Source: a bacterium EF100-94H03 bin56
GTDB taxonomy: Bacteria > Pseudomonadota > Alphaproteobacteria > SP197
Direction of reading: 5' to 3'
Assembly (NCBI GenBank): GCA_002238685.1
Contig: MPMV01000035.1
Location: 1 to 45,936 of the forward strand
Length of the DNA: 45,936 bases
In this document: piece by piece, positions 43,028 to 45,936 of the stretch
How positions within the stretch are numbered: position 1 is the stretch's first letter
Layout of the letters: the number at the start of each line of letters is the position of its first letter
Made by a program: the position numbers and the translations under genes
The notes under the pieces: generated by a model
Database searches by the model: none
What the model saw: the letters and a program-made list of their open reading frames with translations, nothing else
Told to the model about the DNA's origin: nothing

Positions 43028-43918
43028 CTACTCCGGCGCCGCCAGCCCTTCCAGCCACGGCAGCGACGCACCGGCAGGATCAGCAAACCACCCGGACTCA
43101 ATGCCGGCGATGACGAGGGCGGCGATGGCACCGCCGACAAGGAGGGCAATGGAGATGGCGAGAAGACGGACATCCCTGCCGTGCCGCGACAGCGCCTGCT
43201 CCACACGCCTGAACCGGCCGCCGAGCGAGGACGTTCCCCTGGCGAGCCCGTCAAGCGCCTTCGTCTGGCCGGCATGGGCCTCCTGAAGTTTCCGGGTTTC
43301 GACCGCCGCCGTCGCCAGCGTCTCGAGCAACTCCGTCAGACGTTTGAGGCCCTCCACGGTGGCGAGGAGCTGGCGCTCGTGGGCCTTGAGGATTTGGCCG
43401 TTCTGTTCGACGGTGCCGCGCAGGGTGTCGAGGTCGGCACGCAAGTCCGCAAAGTGCGCCGAGCCGGCCTTGTCGAGGCGCTTGCCGAGTCCGGCGACGG
43501 CCTTCGACATTTCCTGTACGGCTGCCGTCAGATTCTCGTGACGCGTTGTCTCCTCCTCGCGCGCCGCCTCGATCCGGGCTGCAAGGTCGGGAATTGCGTC
43601 AAGGGAGGGCCGCAGGGCCTCCAGGTGTTGGCCTGCCGTCTGCTCCGCCGCGGACATCTCCCGCACCGCGTTCGCCAGCTTTGCGTGGCGTGCCGCCCCG
43701 TCCTTCTCGGCGGCATCAAGCCGGACCGCAAAGCCGGGGATCGCGTCCAGGGAAGGCCGCAGAGCCTCCAGCCGGCGCTCCATCGCCTCGTTCTGCCCGG
43801 CGATGAGGGACTTGCACTCGCCGACCGCGGCGACGAGCGCATCGAGCGTCTCCCTGTCAGCCTGCGCCAGGCTCTGTGCGGGTTCGCGTGGGCGAAGAAG
43901 GTCCGGTCGGTCCGTCAT
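43028..43918 (-). CDS. coiled-coil protein with C-terminal membrane anchor, co-operonic with the relaxase
   Basis: The 296-residue protein is almost entirely charged alpha-helix (residues about 20-245). One hydrophobic segment near the end, LLAISIALLVGGAIAALVIAGI (about 255-277), is followed by a short tail. The helix contains a direct duplication: LEALRPSLDAIPGFAVRLDA and LEALRPSLDAIPDLAARIEA begin units of about 45 residues. No enzyme motif is seen. ATG 43918 follows GGGGAG. The stop is 6 bases before the relaxase start, so the two are co-expressed. It may tether the relaxosome to the membrane or a coupling protein, or form a structural filament; family unknown. Confidence 0.75.
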   Translation of the reverse strand: MTDRPDLLRPREPAQSLAQADRETLDALVAAVGECKSLIAGQNEAMERRLEALRPSLDAIPGFAVRLDAAEKDGAARHAKLANAVREMSAAEQTAGQHLEALRPSLDAIPDLAARIEAAREEETTRHENLTAAVQEMSKAVAGLGKRLDKAGSAHFADLRADLDTLRGTVEQNGQILKAHERQLLATVEGLKRLTELLETLATAAVETRKLQEAHAGQTKALDGLARGTSSLGGRFRRVEQALSRHGRDVRLLAISIALLVGGAIAALVIAGIESGWFADPAGASLPWLEGLAAPE

Positions 43919-44263
43919 GACGGTGCTCCCCTGTCATGCCATCAGTCCTCCCTCGTCTTGATAGGAATGCACACAAAGGCCAGGAGATGCAACCGCCGAA
44001 CGCACGACGCGGAGTGTTCAGGCGCGCGTCGGGAGCGAAGCCACTCCACGTTGGCGCTGTTATCGACACCGCGAATGCCTCCTGTCCGTGGATCCGGGGT
44101 GAAGGAGGTGACGGCGAACCACCCGTGACAGTGCGACCCGCAATGGGCGTCTGGCGACCGAGAAGAGAAGCCCGTGGAACGCCGTTTCGTGTGGAGGGTA
44201 TCCAACATAGCCTTCGGACCCGCTTCTCTCACCACGCGCCACGGGCGCTCGATGGCGGGGCAC
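43919..44263. other. upstream region of the relaxase operon, no gene recognised
   Basis: About 345 bases that should contain the promoter of the minus-strand coiled-coil/relaxase operon. The ribosome site is at 43922-43933. A minus-strand frame stays open through the region but reads without protein character. No strong palindromes comparable with those at 35279-35338 were seen. Confidence 0.35.
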
Positions 44264-44658
44264 TCAGTCGAACTCCGGATTGACGCGGAGGTACTCCAGC
44301 ACCAGCAGGTCCAATTGCCTGTCTGCCATTTCGACCCCGTGGCGCCCTCGCCCATCGTTGATTTGAAAGACATGATTTGCCACATGATGGCGGTGCCAGG
44401 CCTCTCATATCCGGTGTTTGGGATTCGCCGGTAGAACGTCGTTTTGACAAAGAGAGCGTGGTTGACCAAGAGCTCAGACACGAAGATCCATTGGCCGCCG
44501 GGCTTGCCTGGACCCCAAAGGCCAACAGAGCGCGACCGAAGCCCGGCGTTGGTCATGGCCAAGTTGGTGAACATGTCATCGCCGATATTGGATTTGGCAT
44601 GATAACTGATCGGCGCGCATCCCGTGGCCAGTGATCGGTGCAAGACAAAGGATTCCAA
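44264..44658 (-). pseudogene. unidentified gene, probably frameshifted near its 3' end
   Basis: From ATG 44658 a protein-like frame reads KSNIGDDMFTNLAMTNAGLR, GKPGGQWIFVSELLVNHALF and KTTFYRRIPNTGYE. After IMWQIMSFKSTMGEGATG that frame becomes Trp/Ser-rich. A neighbouring frame, however, continues with EMADRQLDLLVLEYLRVNPEFD to a stop at 44264-44266. A single indel near 44330 would join them into a protein of about 130 residues. No family is recognised. Base composition is lower in GC than the relaxase, suggesting a different origin. Confidence 0.4.
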
Positions 44659-44722
44659 AAGAAGACCATGTGTGATTCACTTGCTGGCGTTGCCGCGGAG
44701 CGGCTTTGGCGGAGAAGAGTAG

Positions 44723-45094
<372 letters not shown>

Positions 45095-45225
45095 TGAACG
45101 GCAGGCGGTAGCTGGAGCCTGCACGTCGAGGTGAGGAAGGTCACAGGGCGAGGCAGGACGCGCGGCCGCGACGGCCCGAAGGGTCGCCTTCAGTAGGGTT
45201 CAGGAGCCGCTCGGGCGGCGTGGAA

Positions 45226-45315
45226 TCAGCGCGGAGCGGGGATGAACGCCCAGGGCAGGTGTTCGTCGATCCTCGAGGCAGGATGCCCGGCGGCGATGGC
45301 TTCCAGAGTAGCCTT
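45226..45315 (-). pseudogene. C-terminal scrap of an IS66-family transposase (TnpC)
   Basis: Minus-strand residues KATLEAIAAGHPASRIDEHL and PWAFIPAPR end at the TGA 45226-45228. This corresponds to the conserved C-terminus of IS66 TnpC (LxxIxxGHPxSRIDELLPW). Upstream sequence in frame reads SDLKGAIPETPTKALFHRTE, which is not the expected TnpC sequence, so only about 30 codons are preserved. It marks a former insertion at this side of the mobilization module. Confidence 0.55.
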
Positions 45316-45463
45316 GGGTGGCGGCTCCGTCCGGTGGAACAGCGCCTTCGTCGGCGTCTCCGGGATCGCGCCTTTCAGGTCGCTCGGCCGGGTCGGGTAC
45401 GGCAACACCCCTGGTCTTTGCCCGCGCCCTCCGAACGTCATGCGGCCGGTCACGTCATGGCAG

Positions 45464-45898
45464 TCAGCAGCTAACACAGGCAAACTCTTCGGAGTCGCCC
45501 GGTTGACTGCCCTTGTAGGGCAACCGGAGCGCAAACGCCCTCCCGCTCCCCTCGCCGCGAACGACGACCACAAGGTCGTTGATGACGAAGAACGCCAGGC
45601 AGTCGTAGCCCAGGTCCTCGTCCCCCAACGTCGCCGTCCGGCACAGGTTGGCGCCGACCCAACGCCACTGTCCCTCAATCCGCTTGCCACGCGAACTGCC
45701 CGTCATCCTGCCGTCGCCGGTGTACCACAAGATCATCCGGTCGCCTGTCAGTTGCTGATCGACGACCAGTTCCCGGAATTCCGTCTCGGTCGTGAGCCGC
45801 TTGCCTTCCGCGGCCGGCGCGGCAAGCGCCGTGCAGACGAAACCCACGGCCATGATCCAGGGCAACAGGCGCGCGGCCAAGCTGTATCTCCCGGTCAT
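45464..45898 (-). CDS. small secreted protein of unknown function
   Basis: The 144-residue protein has a clear signal peptide: TGRYSLAARLLPWIMAVGFV, then CTALAAPA-AEG, with likely cleavage after APA. The mature part (LTTETEFRELVVDQQLTGDR, GDGRMTGSSRGKRIEGQWRW, LCRTATLGDEDLGYDCLAFF) resembles short periplasmic proteins of Alphaproteobacteria that pair an N-terminal 'threshold' segment with a GQW strand. It has four mature cysteines, two of them in the C-terminal CVSC. ATG 45898 is chosen because GAAGGGG precedes it and it sits at the signal peptide start; an upstream GTG at 45919 is in frame. Function unknown. Confidence 0.72.
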   Translation of the reverse strand: MTGRYSLAARLLPWIMAVGFVCTALAAPAAEGKRLTTETEFRELVVDQQLTGDRMILWYTGDGRMTGSSRGKRIEGQWRWVGANLCRTATLGDEDLGYDCLAFFVINDLVVVVRGEGSGRAFALRLPYKGSQPGDSEEFACVSC

Positions 45899-45936
45899 GT
45901 TCACCCCTTCGGTCGCCACTCCGTCGAACGACCGCA

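Overview
The window looks like chromosome of a high-GC alphaproteobacterium. Support comes from COQ7-type ubiquinone hydroxylation, GluQRS, a CcrM-free but typically alphaproteobacterial mix of TauD/PhyH/CaiB/BVMO catabolic genes, a 'MAGLVP'-type intergenic repeat, ATGA/GTGA-coupled operons and strong GC bias. No marker in the window fixes genus. Several genes carry frameshifts or deletions, so the segment is either a decaying, repeatedly rearranged region or carries some assembly indels in homopolymers.

Layout. 1-2250: end of a beta-barrel protein, a TbpB-like surface lipoprotein whose frame breaks at a G12 tract, and an integrase remnant. 2257-5104: an internally deleted MpaB-like paralogue followed by an RND/MMPL exporter. 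5930-9232 (minus): AGCS amino-acid symporter, and a tightly coupled thiol-redox operon (YfcG-type GST, unknown protein, YffB/ArsC-like protein). 9349-14616 (plus): TauD-family dioxygenase followed by acoX-acoA-acoB-acoC, an acetoin-dehydrogenase-like 2-oxoacid/diketone cleavage operon without its E3. 14705-16628: two-domain glutaredoxin and an MFS carrier. 16629-18073 is degenerate. 18074-20745 (minus): persulfide dioxygenase-rhodanese fusion and a creatinase/ectoine-hydrolase-like M24 protein. 20832-21776: TnpB missing its N-terminus. 21857-26243: a Baeyer-Villiger monooxygenase whose tail runs through an antisense tRNA-Leu(CAA), a full-length MpaB-like oxygenase and a PhyH dioxygenase. 26338-28674: DedA, DsbB, COQ7 and an HNH nuclease. 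28836-34995: CaiB CoA-transferase, vapB with a broken vapC, an esterase, GluQRS, a SRAP pseudogene, a ureohydrolase lacking one metal ligand, and an intact SRAP/YedK gene.

35200-43918 is a mobilization module. An AT-rich, palindrome-rich stretch (candidate oriT) precedes three overlapping small ribbon-helix-helix-like genes. These face a minus-strand pair: a membrane-anchored coiled-coil protein and a 2098-residue MobF relaxase-helicase with a long C-terminal extension built from 660-bp tandem repeats. No coupling protein or type IV secretion genes are present here, so the element would be mobilizable rather than self-transmissible. 43919-45936 holds weak or broken ORFs, an IS66 transposase remnant and a small secreted protein.

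The most unusual items are the mobilization module with its repeat-extended relaxase, the G-tract frame switch in the surface lipoprotein, the coupled redox trio around an unknown protein, and the dioxygenase-aco operon.
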